Shown piece after piece: positions 16,147 to 24,363 of a stretch of DNA of 41,225 nt (position 1 is the first letter of the stretch; the number at the start of each line of letters is the position of its first letter). The position numbers were made by a program, and so were the translations under genes. The notes beneath the pieces were generated by a model. It was not told the origin of the DNA. It searched no databases and was given only the letters and a program-made list of their open reading frames with translations. Source of the DNA: Streptomyces sp. (GTDB taxonomy: Bacteria; Actinomycetota; Actinomycetes; Streptomycetales; Streptomycetaceae). The stretch spans positions 1-41,225 of the forward strand of contig JABFVM010000149.1 of assembly GCA_013362785.1 (NCBI GenBank), read 5' to 3'.

Positions 16147-17387
16147 CTACTGTCCCCATCCCCCCTGTTCGCGTGGGTGTCCCCACCGCGAGCCAGTGCT
16201 GACCGACCCGCGATCGCGGTGCGGTACTCCTCCACCAGGCGCTCCAGGCCGACGCCCGGGCTGAAGCCCTGCTCGTAACGGCGCCGGGCAGCCTGGCCCA
16301 TCTCTTGGTTGCGGTCCGGATCGGCCGTGATCCGGCGTATGCGGGACGCGAGCGAGGCGGCCTCGCCCGGCCGGTGCAGCAGCCCGGTCACGCCGTCCTC
16401 GACGAGCTCGACGAAGGCACCGTGACCGGCGGCGACGACCGGGACCCCGGCCGCCATCGCCTCCACGACCACCAGGCCGAACGCCTCCAGCCACGTCGAG
16501 GGAGCCACCACGGCGACCGACCGCGCGATGGCCTTCTGGCACTCCGCCGTGTCGTACAGACCGACGTAGCGCACGTCGTCCCGGCCCGCCGCCCAGGCCG
16601 TGACCTCCGCCTCCAGTGGTCCCGTGCCGGCGATCACGAGCGGCACGCCCACACCCCCGCTCGCCGCGAGCTCGTCCCACGCGGTCATGAGCAGCCGTAC
16701 GCCCTTGGCCTCGGCGAGCCGGCCGAGGTAGAGCAGATGCTCGCCGGCGTCCGAGCGGCGGGCGTCCGGGTCGGGCACGAAGTTGTGCTTCACCACCAGC
16801 CGCTCGGCCGGCATGCCCGCCCGCACGAGCACGTCGCGCTGCGCCGCGGAGATGCACAGGAACCGCTCCACGCCGGACCACCACCGCCGCCGGTTGGCCG
16901 ACAGGCTGACCGCGAGCGGCACCGTCGCGAGGCGGGAGCCGCGGTAGCAGCCATGCCGGACGGCGGGCAGCGGGACCGACGACCCGACGCACTCGGTGCA
17001 CGGCCGGCCGTCCCGCTGGAGCGTGCCGGGCGGGCAGACCTGGGTGTAGTTGTGCAGCGTGGCGACGGCGGGCACCCCGGCGTCGGCGCAGGCGGCGAGG
17101 ACCGCGGGTGACAGGAGCGGGAAGACGTTGTGGACGTGCACCACGTCGGGCCGCTCGCTGCGCAGCCGGGCGGCGAGCTCCGTGCGGACCGCCGGGTTCC
17201 ACGGCACCCGCAGGGGCACCGCGACCTTGGTGAGCAGGGACATGGCGGCGATGTCGTCGCTGCGCCGCTCGAACACCTCGACCCGGTGGCCGGCCCCGCG
17301 CAGCAGCGCCACCTCCTGGTCTACGACCTTGTTCTCCCCGCTCGGCTGCGCCGAGGCGTAACGGTTGTGCACCACGAGGACGTGCAT
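16143..17387 (-). CDS. Family 4 glycosyltransferase
   Basis: A 414-residue GT-B enzyme. The N-domain starts HVLVVHNRYASAQPSGENKV and includes PDVVHVHNVFPLLSP and the cysteine-containing ATLHNYTQVCPPG, which is followed by CTEC; this pattern is common in a subset of capsule GT4 enzymes. The C-domain has LLYLGRLAEAKGVRLLM and the donor-binding EAFGLVVVEAMAAGVPVV (E-x7-E). It is cytoplasmic and membrane-associated, adding one sugar of the repeat. It starts at ATG 17387, 2 bases after the Wzy-like stop, and ends overlapping the methyltransferase start. Confidence 0.9.
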   Translation of the reverse strand: MHVLVVHNRYASAQPSGENKVVDQEVALLRGAGHRVEVFERRSDDIAAMSLLTKVAVPLRVPWNPAVRTELAARLRSERPDVVHVHNVFPLLSPAVLAACADAGVPAVATLHNYTQVCPPGTLQRDGRPCTECVGSSVPLPAVRHGCYRGSRLATVPLAVSLSANRRRWWSGVERFLCISAAQRDVLVRAGMPAERLVVKHNFVPDPDARRSDAGEHLLYLGRLAEAKGVRLLMTAWDELAASGGVGVPLVIAGTGPLEAEVTAWAAGRDDVRYVGLYDTAECQKAIARSVAVVAPSTWLEAFGLVVVEAMAAGVPVVAAGHGAFVELVEDGVTGLLHRPGEAASLASRIRRITADPDRNQEMGQAARRRYEQGFSPGVGLERLVEEYRTAIAGRSALARGGDTHANRGDGDSR

Positions 17388-17389
17388 GC

Positions 17390-18646
17390 TCAGATCACCT
17401 CCGATCTCTGGGCCCATCGCGGGACACGCCGTCGCGGGACTTCGGGCGTCGATTCGGGTGTCGATGGGGGAGTGGCCGCGGCAGGTGCCGCCAACAGCGA
17501 GGCGGCCACGGCCAGATGCAGCAGATACGGCGAGGCGTCGCCCAGTCCGGCCTCGGTGTACGACGCGATTCCGCAGTAGCTGATCAGGAAGATCGCGCAG
17601 GCCCTCGACAGCGACGGCGGCCGCAGCATCGCGACGCCGCCCAGCACGACGATGATCGCCGCGACCAGGGTGACGCCGATCAGGCCCTGCTCGTTGTAGA
17701 CGGCCAGCCAGCTGTTGTCGATCGGCAGCCCGCCGAAGGACTTGTCGCCCAGGCCCACACCGAACAGCTCCTGCGACGTCGACCGGGGCGCGGCCAGCAG
17801 CGCGTCCCAGACCTTGGCCCGACCGGTGAGGTTGGAGAAGTTCTCCTTGCTCTGCCCGCGCAGGAACCACGTCTGCAGCGCGGAGGCGAACCCCACCGCG
17901 GCCACCACGGCGCACACCACCGCCCAGGTGAAGAACCGCCGGGCCGCGGCGCTGGTCAGGATCAGCGAGCCGATCGCCAACGCCAGCCCGATGAACAGGC
18001 CGAGCGTGGCCGTCCGGGTATGGGTCAGCGCGAGCAGGACGAGAGACGGCACGATGACCACCGCCGCGCTGGTCCGGTCGGTCCGGCGCCCCAGTACGAG
18101 CAGCACGGTGAGCCCGATGATCACCGCGGCGTACTGTCCGATCTGCGGCGGGGTGAGCGGCCACAACGCGCCGACCAGGCGTCCGCCGTAGAGGTCGGGC
18201 AGGGCCGCGCCCGGTGAGACGGCCAGGCCGGCGGCCACCGACCCGAGCACCGCGAAGTACATCCGGATGTGATGCCGGACGAACGTCATGGAGCCGTCCC
18301 ACCAGCGGCTGAGCAGCCACAGCGTGCCGACGAAGAGAGCCAGCCGGGCGCACCGGAACAGCGCGCCGAACCCGGACTCCAGGTTCGCGCTGGAGATCAC
18401 GCTCAGCACCAGCAGCAGCGTGAGCAGCAGCAGATAGGCGCTGGCCCGGATGCGCAGCCGGAGATTGACCGCGAGCGCCAGCGTGAACGCGGCGACCAGC
18501 GCGCCCATGGTGACCATCTGGATGAGGGAGCGGGGCAGCGGGACGATGGTCTTCGCCCCGGCGGAGCCGAGCGTGTTGAGGATCAGCAGCCCCCACACCG
18601 TCCCGACGATCTTCGACGGGTTCTCCGCGGACGCAGTGGCGGCCAT
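17390..18646 (-). CDS. Wzy-like polysaccharide polymerase / O-antigen ligase family
   Basis: A 418-residue protein with about 10-12 membrane helices. A large external loop lies near residues 265-325 (QTWFLRGQSKENFSNLTGRA to PIDNSWLAVYNEQGLIG). The TMs before it include ALTHTRTATLGLFIGLALA, and the loop's R-x-x-xWDALL and DNSWL features are those of the Wzy_C/O-antigen-ligase domain. It should join lipid-linked repeats on the outer face. A GTG seven codons upstream (18667) is possible, but the ATG at 18646, right after the upstream TGA, is preferred. The last 30 residues are polar and Pro/Arg-rich. Confidence 0.82.
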   Translation of the reverse strand: MAATASAENPSKIVGTVWGLLILNTLGSAGAKTIVPLPRSLIQMVTMGALVAAFTLALAVNLRLRIRASAYLLLLTLLLVLSVISSANLESGFGALFRCARLALFVGTLWLLSRWWDGSMTFVRHHIRMYFAVLGSVAAGLAVSPGAALPDLYGGRLVGALWPLTPPQIGQYAAVIIGLTVLLVLGRRTDRTSAAVVIVPSLVLLALTHTRTATLGLFIGLALAIGSLILTSAAARRFFTWAVVCAVVAAVGFASALQTWFLRGQSKENFSNLTGRAKVWDALLAAPRSTSQELFGVGLGDKSFGGLPIDNSWLAVYNEQGLIGVTLVAAIIVVLGGVAMLRPPSLSRACAIFLISYCGIASYTEAGLGDASPYLLHLAVAASLLAAPAAATPPSTPESTPEVPRRRVPRWAQRSEVI

Positions 18647-18647
18647 C

Positions 18648-20192
18648 TCAACCACCGTCCCGTGCACGGAAGGTGCTGCCCGCGTCCTGCTGGTACGGCG
18701 TGCCCTGCCACTGTCCGAATTCGAGCACCCGGCTCGGGTCGTAGGCGACGAACTTCCATGGCCCGACGTAGACGTTGTCGTGCCAGCGGTTGTGCTGCTT
18801 GCGGGTGATCGCCTCGGACACCCGCTCGCCCTGGTACGGCGACCAGTCCGGATAGGTGCCGTAGTTGGCCAGCACCGCCATCCGGTCGCACTTCACCGTG
18901 CAGTCGACGGCGGACTTGTCCAGCACGAAGCGGTTGTCGTGGATGTCCACCCGCTGGGTCTTCCACCGGCAGTCGGCGTACAGCGGTGCCTTGGCGATCG
19001 CCGGCTGCGCGCAGCGGTCCGTCTTCTTCACCAGCAACGTGCAGTCACCGGACGAGGTGTTGGCGGGGCTGTTGCAGAACCGGTCGGCGTTCTCCCACAG
19101 GGTGATCCCGGACCAGTTGTTCTCCAGCACGTTCCGATAGATCTCGATCTTGTCCGTGCGGGCTTTGACCCGTGGTTCGCCGCCGGACTCGGACAGGTAG
19201 ACGGTCGCGAACGGGAAGTTGTCGCCGCGCTCGGCGTAACCGCGGCCCTCGACCCGGTTGTTCCGCCGGATCGTGTTCCTGCGGATGACCGCGTTGTAGC
19301 TGGTCTCGTAGATCAGCGCGGCGCCGTCGTTGGCCTCGAACACGTTGTCTTCGATACGGAAGTCATTGTTGTTGGTGTCCGCCCACAGTCCGGTTCCGCG
19401 GTTGTCGTGCACCCAGTTGCCGCGCACGTCGGCGCCGTTGACGGCCCAGAACTTGATGCCGCCGGTGCAGCCGCAGCCCTTCCGCCGCCGCTCCCAGTCG
19501 CCGGTGTTGTTGCCCACGATCTCGTTGCCCTCGACCACCAGGCCGCGGATGGGGTCACCGGCCTTGTACGCGTTCATGCCGTACTGGCCGTTGTCGCGCA
19601 GGCAGCTGGCGCGAACCTGTTGATGGGCACCGGCCATCAGCCCGGCGCCGGAGTTCTTCTGGATCGTCGCGTGCTCGATCACCCACCCGTCGGCCGAGTC
19701 ATGGTTGACCACGCCCTCGTTGTGCGGTGCGACGAACCCCTGCACGGTGAGAAAGCGGATGGTGACGTCGCGGGCGGTGCCGCCGAACGCGTACTGGTTG
19801 GTCTTCCGCCCGTCGAGCACCGCGCCCGGCGCGCCGAGGTAGGTGTTCCCCTCCTTGGGGATGACCTGGGCGTAGCGGTCCGGCTCAAGCCGGTGCTTGC
19901 CCGGCCGGAGCCAGAACGTGGTCTTCGGGGGGCTGCTCTTGGTCTTCGCGGCCAGGTCACCGGTCACCGAGGGGTCGACCGTGACCGCGCCCTTCGGCGC
20001 CTTCGCCGGCCCTGCCGCGGGCTTCTCACACACCCGGGCCACGGACGTGGACGGCGCCCCGGACGTGACGGGCGCGGCGGTCGCCCCCGCCGCCGGGGTG
20101 CCCGACGTGCCGCTCTCACAGCCGGTCACCGCCAGCAGGGCCAGCGCCAGCGGTGCCGCCGCCGACGCCCAGTGCCGTCTCTTGATCCCCAC
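18648..20192 (-). CDS. Right-handed parallel beta-helix lipoprotein
   Basis: A 514-residue secreted lipoprotein. The signal peptide ends in LAVTGC, with lipobox Cys25, and is followed by a Gly/Ala/Thr-rich linker to about residue 50. The body holds repeated short strands with Asn ladders (for example VEGNEIVGNN, DVRGNWVHDN, RIEDNVFEAND, VIRRNTIRRNN), typical of pectate-lyase-like beta-helices (PbH1 repeats). Cysteines are frequent in the C-terminal part. Such folds act as polysaccharide lyases, epimerases or hydrolases. The DPHD catalytic motif of alginate epimerase AlgG is not present, so the reaction is open. It starts at GTG 20192. Next to the heparinase-like gene, it may remodel the polymer outside the cell. 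Confidence 0.87.
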   Translation of the reverse strand: MGIKRRHWASAAAPLALALLAVTGCESGTSGTPAAGATAAPVTSGAPSTSVARVCEKPAAGPAKAPKGAVTVDPSVTGDLAAKTKSSPPKTTFWLRPGKHRLEPDRYAQVIPKEGNTYLGAPGAVLDGRKTNQYAFGGTARDVTIRFLTVQGFVAPHNEGVVNHDSADGWVIEHATIQKNSGAGLMAGAHQQVRASCLRDNGQYGMNAYKAGDPIRGLVVEGNEIVGNNTGDWERRRKGCGCTGGIKFWAVNGADVRGNWVHDNRGTGLWADTNNNDFRIEDNVFEANDGAALIYETSYNAVIRRNTIRRNNRVEGRGYAERGDNFPFATVYLSESGGEPRVKARTDKIEIYRNVLENNWSGITLWENADRFCNSPANTSSGDCTLLVKKTDRCAQPAIAKAPLYADCRWKTQRVDIHDNRFVLDKSAVDCTVKCDRMAVLANYGTYPDWSPYQGERVSEAITRKQHNRWHDNVYVGPWKFVAYDPSRVLEFGQWQGTPYQQDAGSTFRARDGG

Positions 20193-20201
20193 ACGTGCCC
20201 C

Positions 20202-22169
20202 CTAGCCGTGGAACCTGAGCACGGTGGTGAAGCCCTCCGTGCCGTCGGCGAAGCCGGTGCCGACCAGCGTGGTGCTGGGTTCCTTGCGTCCGAACCCGGC
20301 GGAGTACCAGCCCAGCGGCGGGTTGCTCGCACCGCGATGCGCCCGCCACGACAGCTGCCCGGGCAGGTCGAGCGCCGCGGAACGGTCCTCGCCGTCCCGG
20401 CTCCACGTGAGCACGGCCCGGTTCCCCACCAGCTCCGCGGCGATCGCCGGACCCAGGTGGAACGCCAGCCGCACGGCCCGGCGCGGGCCGCGCACCTCGT
20501 CGACGACCCGCAGCTCCTGGCTCGCGGCCGTCAGCTCCACCTGGCGGCGGTGCACCGAGCCCTGGTAGCCGTCGTGCTCGGCGACCCAGCGGGCCGTCCC
20601 CCTTTCGGAGGTGTCGGAAGGGTCCGCGACCAGGACGCGGCTGTGGGCATGCCGGGTCCACAGGAACGGGCCGCCGGAGGCGGACTGGTCAACGCCGTCC
20701 AGTTGCAGGGTGTTGTGGCCGAGGGTGGACCGGAAGTACTGCCGCCACTCGGGCTGCCCGTGGTAGCAGTACGTCCCCGGGTCGGCGAGCACGTCGACCC
20801 CGTCGTGCCGGACCTCCACGGACAGCGCGTCCGCGTGGGCGTGCGCCGCGATGGACAGGAAGCCGTGCGGACCGCCGTCGCAGCGGCACCAGATCTTCTC
20901 CGGACCGCGCAGGATGGTGAGCCCCGCGTCGGCGAAGTGACCCGGCCGAACGGCCGGGCGGGTCACGGCCGGTGCGGTTCCCTTTTTCGCGTACGGCCGG
21001 ATGAGCGCGGCCAGCAGCGGGGTGCGCACATCGGTGCCGGTCACCGTCGGCCACCAGTCGAGCCGGCCGAACACGGCGTCCCCGGTGGCCAGCAGCGAGG
21101 CCCAGCGGTCGGTGCCCGTGCCGTCCACGATCAGACCGTGCCCGTCGTCCGCGTCGCCCTGGCGCGGCGGCCGAAGCCGGTTGTCCACGACGGCCGCGAG
21201 CGCGTCGGTCATCCGCAGCAGCACCAGCCGGATCGTTGCCGGGACCGGCACGTCGGCGGTATCCGCCTCGGCCACCGCGGCCAGGCCGAGCTCCAGCACC
21301 AGTCCGTGATATTCGGTGGCCAGCTCGCGGTTGAGGCCGGAGCCGAAGGTGTTGCCGCGCAGATGCCGCTCCAGCGACCGCAGCGCGTCGGCCCGCCAGC
21401 GCGGCGACGAGGGGAACCAGTCGAACGCGCAGGCCGCGGCGAACTGCCCGGCGGCCTCGGCGATGATGTGGTTGTTCGCCGACGACCCCCGGCTGGGGAA
21501 GGCGGCAAGCCAGCGCTGGTGGTGCCAGATCTGGTTCAGCGCCACCGGGTTGCCCTCGAACAGCCCGGCCGCGCCCGGCCAGCCGTCGAGCAGCCGGCGG
21601 ATCCACACCCAGGACAGCAGCCGGATCCCCAGCTCGATGCCGCTGGTCCAGTGCACTCCGCGCAGCGGCGCGTTGGCCGCCCACCACGACCGCAGATGCT
21701 CGGCCACACGCTCGGCATACCGCTCGTTCCCGGTGACCGCGTAGGCGGCGGCGAGCACGGTGAGGTACTGATGCCGGGACAGCTCCCAGATCTGCTTGAT
21801 GTCCCCGACCGCGTCCTCGCTGCGGTACGGCACGTCGAAGGCGTAGCCCCAGGGGGCCCGGCGCCCGGTCTTCGGGTCGTACCACCAGTCCGGGTCGGCC
21901 AGATCGTCGCGGTCCACCCCGAAGAACTCGGCGTGCCCGGCCATCAGCCGGTCCGCCTCGGCGATGAGACGCTTCGCGGCGTCCGGTGGCACCGCGGCGA
22001 CCGTCCCGGCGGGCAGTACGGCGGTGAACCGGGCGCCGGTCACGCTCGGGCAGTCCGGCCGCGCCGACCGCCACAGCCGTCTGCGCACCGTGTCGCCCAC
22101 CCGGCCGCCGATCTCCCGTGGCCCCATCCGGGACAGTCGGCGCAGGTACCAGCCCGCGCTCATGGTCAT
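20202..22169 (-). CDS. Heparinase II/III-like (alginate lyase-type) protein
   Basis: A 655-residue protein with two domains. The alpha/alpha barrel (about 60-370) carries SSANNHIIAEAAGQF, with the catalytic Asn/His region, and LATEYHGLVLELGL with the conserved Tyr. The beta-sandwich Hepar_II_III domain (about 390-655) has AAHAHADALSVEVRHDGVDV, DPGTYCYHG, and STLGHNTLQLDGVDQS. These match the PL12/PL15-type lyase fold that cleaves uronic-acid polymers. I see no signal peptide, unlike most such lyases, so it may act in the cytoplasm or by a non-classical route. ATG at 22169 overlaps the upstream TGA by 4. Confidence 0.87.
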   Translation of the reverse strand: MTMSAGWYLRRLSRMGPREIGGRVGDTVRRRLWRSARPDCPSVTGARFTAVLPAGTVAAVPPDAAKRLIAEADRLMAGHAEFFGVDRDDLADPDWWYDPKTGRRAPWGYAFDVPYRSEDAVGDIKQIWELSRHQYLTVLAAAYAVTGNERYAERVAEHLRSWWAANAPLRGVHWTSGIELGIRLLSWVWIRRLLDGWPGAAGLFEGNPVALNQIWHHQRWLAAFPSRGSSANNHIIAEAAGQFAAACAFDWFPSSPRWRADALRSLERHLRGNTFGSGLNRELATEYHGLVLELGLAAVAEADTADVPVPATIRLVLLRMTDALAAVVDNRLRPPRQGDADDGHGLIVDGTGTDRWASLLATGDAVFGRLDWWPTVTGTDVRTPLLAALIRPYAKKGTAPAVTRPAVRPGHFADAGLTILRGPEKIWCRCDGGPHGFLSIAAHAHADALSVEVRHDGVDVLADPGTYCYHGQPEWRQYFRSTLGHNTLQLDGVDQSASGGPFLWTRHAHSRVLVADPSDTSERGTARWVAEHDGYQGSVHRRQVELTAASQELRVVDEVRGPRRAVRLAFHLGPAIAAELVGNRAVLTWSRDGEDRSAALDLPGQLSWRAHRGASNPPLGWYSAGFGRKEPSTTLVGTGFADGTEGFTTVLRFHG

Positions 22170-24346
22170 CGCACGTTCTCCAACGTCACCGGCGCGCCGC
22201 CGGCCAGGCCGGTCTGCACGGCGAGGGTGGCAGCCGTGGTGGCGACCAGCGACTCCAGCGGCACCGGCATCGGCCCGCCGGTCCGTACGGCCTTGACGAA
22301 CGCGGCCAGCTCGGCGTTCTGGCCCTTGTCCCGGGCCTTGGGCAGCCGCGAACTCAGCCACCGCTTGCGGTCGTACACCGAAGCGCGGACGAAGTCGTCG
22401 AGCTGGAGCACCTTGCCGTCCGCGACCAGGTCCAGCGTCTCCTTGGGGAAGCCGGCCGCGCCCGTGGTGACGTAGCTGATGGTGGCGGTGGACCCGTCGG
22501 GGTAGCGCAACACGACCTGGAGGTCCTCGTTGCCGGACGTGGCGACCGCGTACACCGAGACCGGGTCGGCGTCGAGCAGCCAGCTCGCCGTGTCGATGAA
22601 GTGTCCGCCCTCGCCGGCGAACCGCGAGCCCTCGGTGCCCTGTTGGAGATACCAGCTGCCGTGGTCGAGCCGCCCCGCGTTGACCAGGTAGCGCAGGCTC
22701 GCCGGGCCCGTGCGGGCGCCGAACCGCTTCTTGGCCTCCTGGAGCAGCGGCGCGAACCGGCGGTTGAAGCCGACCTGGAGCCGGTCGTTGCCGGACTCCT
22801 CCACCGCCGCGAGCACGCCGGACAGCTCGTCCTCGGTGAGCGCCAACGGCTTCTCCACGAACACGGTCTTGCCGGCCAGCAGTGCCTTTCGGGTCAGGTC
22901 GGCGTGCGAGCTGTGGCGGGTGACCACGAACACCGCGTCGATGGACTTGTCGCCGAGGACGGTGTCGAGGTCGGTGGTGGCGTGGGCGAAGCCGAACTTC
23001 CGCTGTGCGTTGGCCGCGGACAGCGCCGTCGTGGTGACGACGGTGGAGAGCTCGACGCCGTCGCGCGGTGCCAGGTGCGGCAGCAGCATCGACGTCGCGT
23101 AGTTGCCCGCGCCGATGAACGCGAGGCGCACCGGCGTCCCGGCGGCCCGGGCCGGACTCCGCTTCACGTTCACCGCGGGCACGGTGATCGCCGGGGCCTC
23201 CGCCTCGGCCTTCTCGGCCGCCTGCTCGGGGTAGCGGAACAGCACCGCCACGGCCTTCAAGTCGCCGTCCTTGAGGCGCTGGTACGTCTCGACGGCGTCA
23301 TCGAAGTCGGCGATGTGGGAGACCAGCGGCTCCACGTCGACGCGGCCCCGGGCGACCAGGTCGAGGAAGCACGCCAGGTTGCGGCGCTCGGTCCAGCGCA
23401 CATAGCCGATCGGGTAGTCCCGCCCTTCGAGCTCGTACTCCGGGTCGTAGCGCCCGGGGCCGTAGCTGCGCGAGAACCGGACGTCGAGTTCCTTCTCGTA
23501 GTACGCGTTCCAGGGCAGGTCCAGGCGGCACTTGCCGATGTCGACGACCCGGCCGCGGTCCCGGCAGAGCCGGGCGGCCAGCTCGACGGGCTGGTTGCTG
23601 CCGCCGCCCGCGGCCAGATACACCTGGTCCACGCCGTGGCCGCCGGTGAGCTCGGCGACGGCCGTCTCCACGGCCGCGGACGCCGGATCGCCGCAGGTCA
23701 CGGCTCCCAGCCGCTCAGCGAGTTCGCAGCGCGCCGGGTCGGGGTCGGCGCCGACGACGCGGACTCCCGAGGCGGCGAGGAGCTGCACCACCAGCTGACC
23801 GATCAGCCCGAGGCCGATGACCAGTGCCACCTCGCCGAGCTGTGGCTCGCCCTGGCGGACGCCCTGCATCGCGATCGACCCGACGGTGCCGAAGGCGGCG
23901 TGCCGCGAGGCCAGGCCGTCCGGCACCGGGGCGTAGAGGTTCTTCGGCACCCAGTTCAGCTCGGCGTGCAGCGCGTGCTCGTTCCCGGCGCAGGCCACGA
24001 GGTCGCCGACCTTCACATCGTCGATGCCGGCGCCGACCTGCTCGACCACCCCGCACAGCGAGTAGCCCAGCGGTGTGTAGGAGTCCAGCTTGCCCATCAC
24101 CTTGCGGTAGGTGGCGGGCACCCCGTTGGTGGCGACGCTCTGCATGACCTTGGCGACCTGGTCCGGGCGGGAGCGGGCCTTGCCCAGCATCGACATGCCG
24201 GCCTCGGACACCTTCATCAGCTCGGTCCCGGTGGATATCAGCGAGTAGGCGCTGCGGACCAGCACACCGCCCGGCTTGCACCCCGGCACCGGCACGTCGA
24301 GCACCGTCAGCTCGCCGCTCTTGTAGTTCTGTACAACCTGCTTCAC
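22166..24346 (-). CDS. Bi-domain oxidoreductase: zinc-type dehydrogenase fused to Gfo/Idh/MocA
   Basis: A 726-residue fusion. The first ~365 residues are an MDR alcohol-dehydrogenase-like half (GYSLCGVVEQVGAGIDDVKVGD and Rossmann GLGLIGQLVVQLLAASG near 172). After a charged Ala/Glu linker, residues ~390-726 are a Gfo/Idh/MocA oxidoreductase (LAFIGAGNYATSMLLPHL; VFVEKPLALTEDEL with the family EKP; GGHFIDTASWLL). This exact fusion is known in polysaccharide loci next to heparinase-like genes. Both halves bind NAD(P), so two redox steps on one sugar nucleotide or polymer-derived sugar are possible. It starts at GTG 24346 after GAGGAG. Confidence 0.88.
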   Translation of the reverse strand: MKQVVQNYKSGELTVLDVPVPGCKPGGVLVRSAYSLISTGTELMKVSEAGMSMLGKARSRPDQVAKVMQSVATNGVPATYRKVMGKLDSYTPLGYSLCGVVEQVGAGIDDVKVGDLVACAGNEHALHAELNWVPKNLYAPVPDGLASRHAAFGTVGSIAMQGVRQGEPQLGEVALVIGLGLIGQLVVQLLAASGVRVVGADPDPARCELAERLGAVTCGDPASAAVETAVAELTGGHGVDQVYLAAGGGSNQPVELAARLCRDRGRVVDIGKCRLDLPWNAYYEKELDVRFSRSYGPGRYDPEYELEGRDYPIGYVRWTERRNLACFLDLVARGRVDVEPLVSHIADFDDAVETYQRLKDGDLKAVAVLFRYPEQAAEKAEAEAPAITVPAVNVKRSPARAAGTPVRLAFIGAGNYATSMLLPHLAPRDGVELSTVVTTTALSAANAQRKFGFAHATTDLDTVLGDKSIDAVFVVTRHSSHADLTRKALLAGKTVFVEKPLALTEDELSGVLAAVEESGNDRLQVGFNRRFAPLLQEAKKRFGARTGPASLRYLVNAGRLDHGSWYLQQGTEGSRFAGEGGHFIDTASWLLDADPVSVYAVATSGNEDLQVVLRYPDGSTATISYVTTGAAGFPKETLDLVADGKVLQLDDFVRASVYDRKRWLSSRLPKARDKGQNAELAAFVKAVRTGGPMPVPLESLVATTAATLAVQTGLAGGAPVTLENVR

Positions 24347-24363
24347 ACGAACTCCTCTGATTC

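Noticed and set aside
18648..20192. Beta-helix protein as alginate C5-epimerase AlgG
   Set aside because: No DPHD catalytic motif; similarity is only in the fold-type repeats.
18450..22475. A 1341-codon open frame on the plus strand, opposite the polymerase, beta-helix and heparinase genes
   Set aside because: Its translation is Arg/Gly/Pro/His-rich without domains; the minus strand carries three well-recognised families over the same DNA. It is a high-GC antisense shadow, as is the 749-codon frame at 22118-24367.
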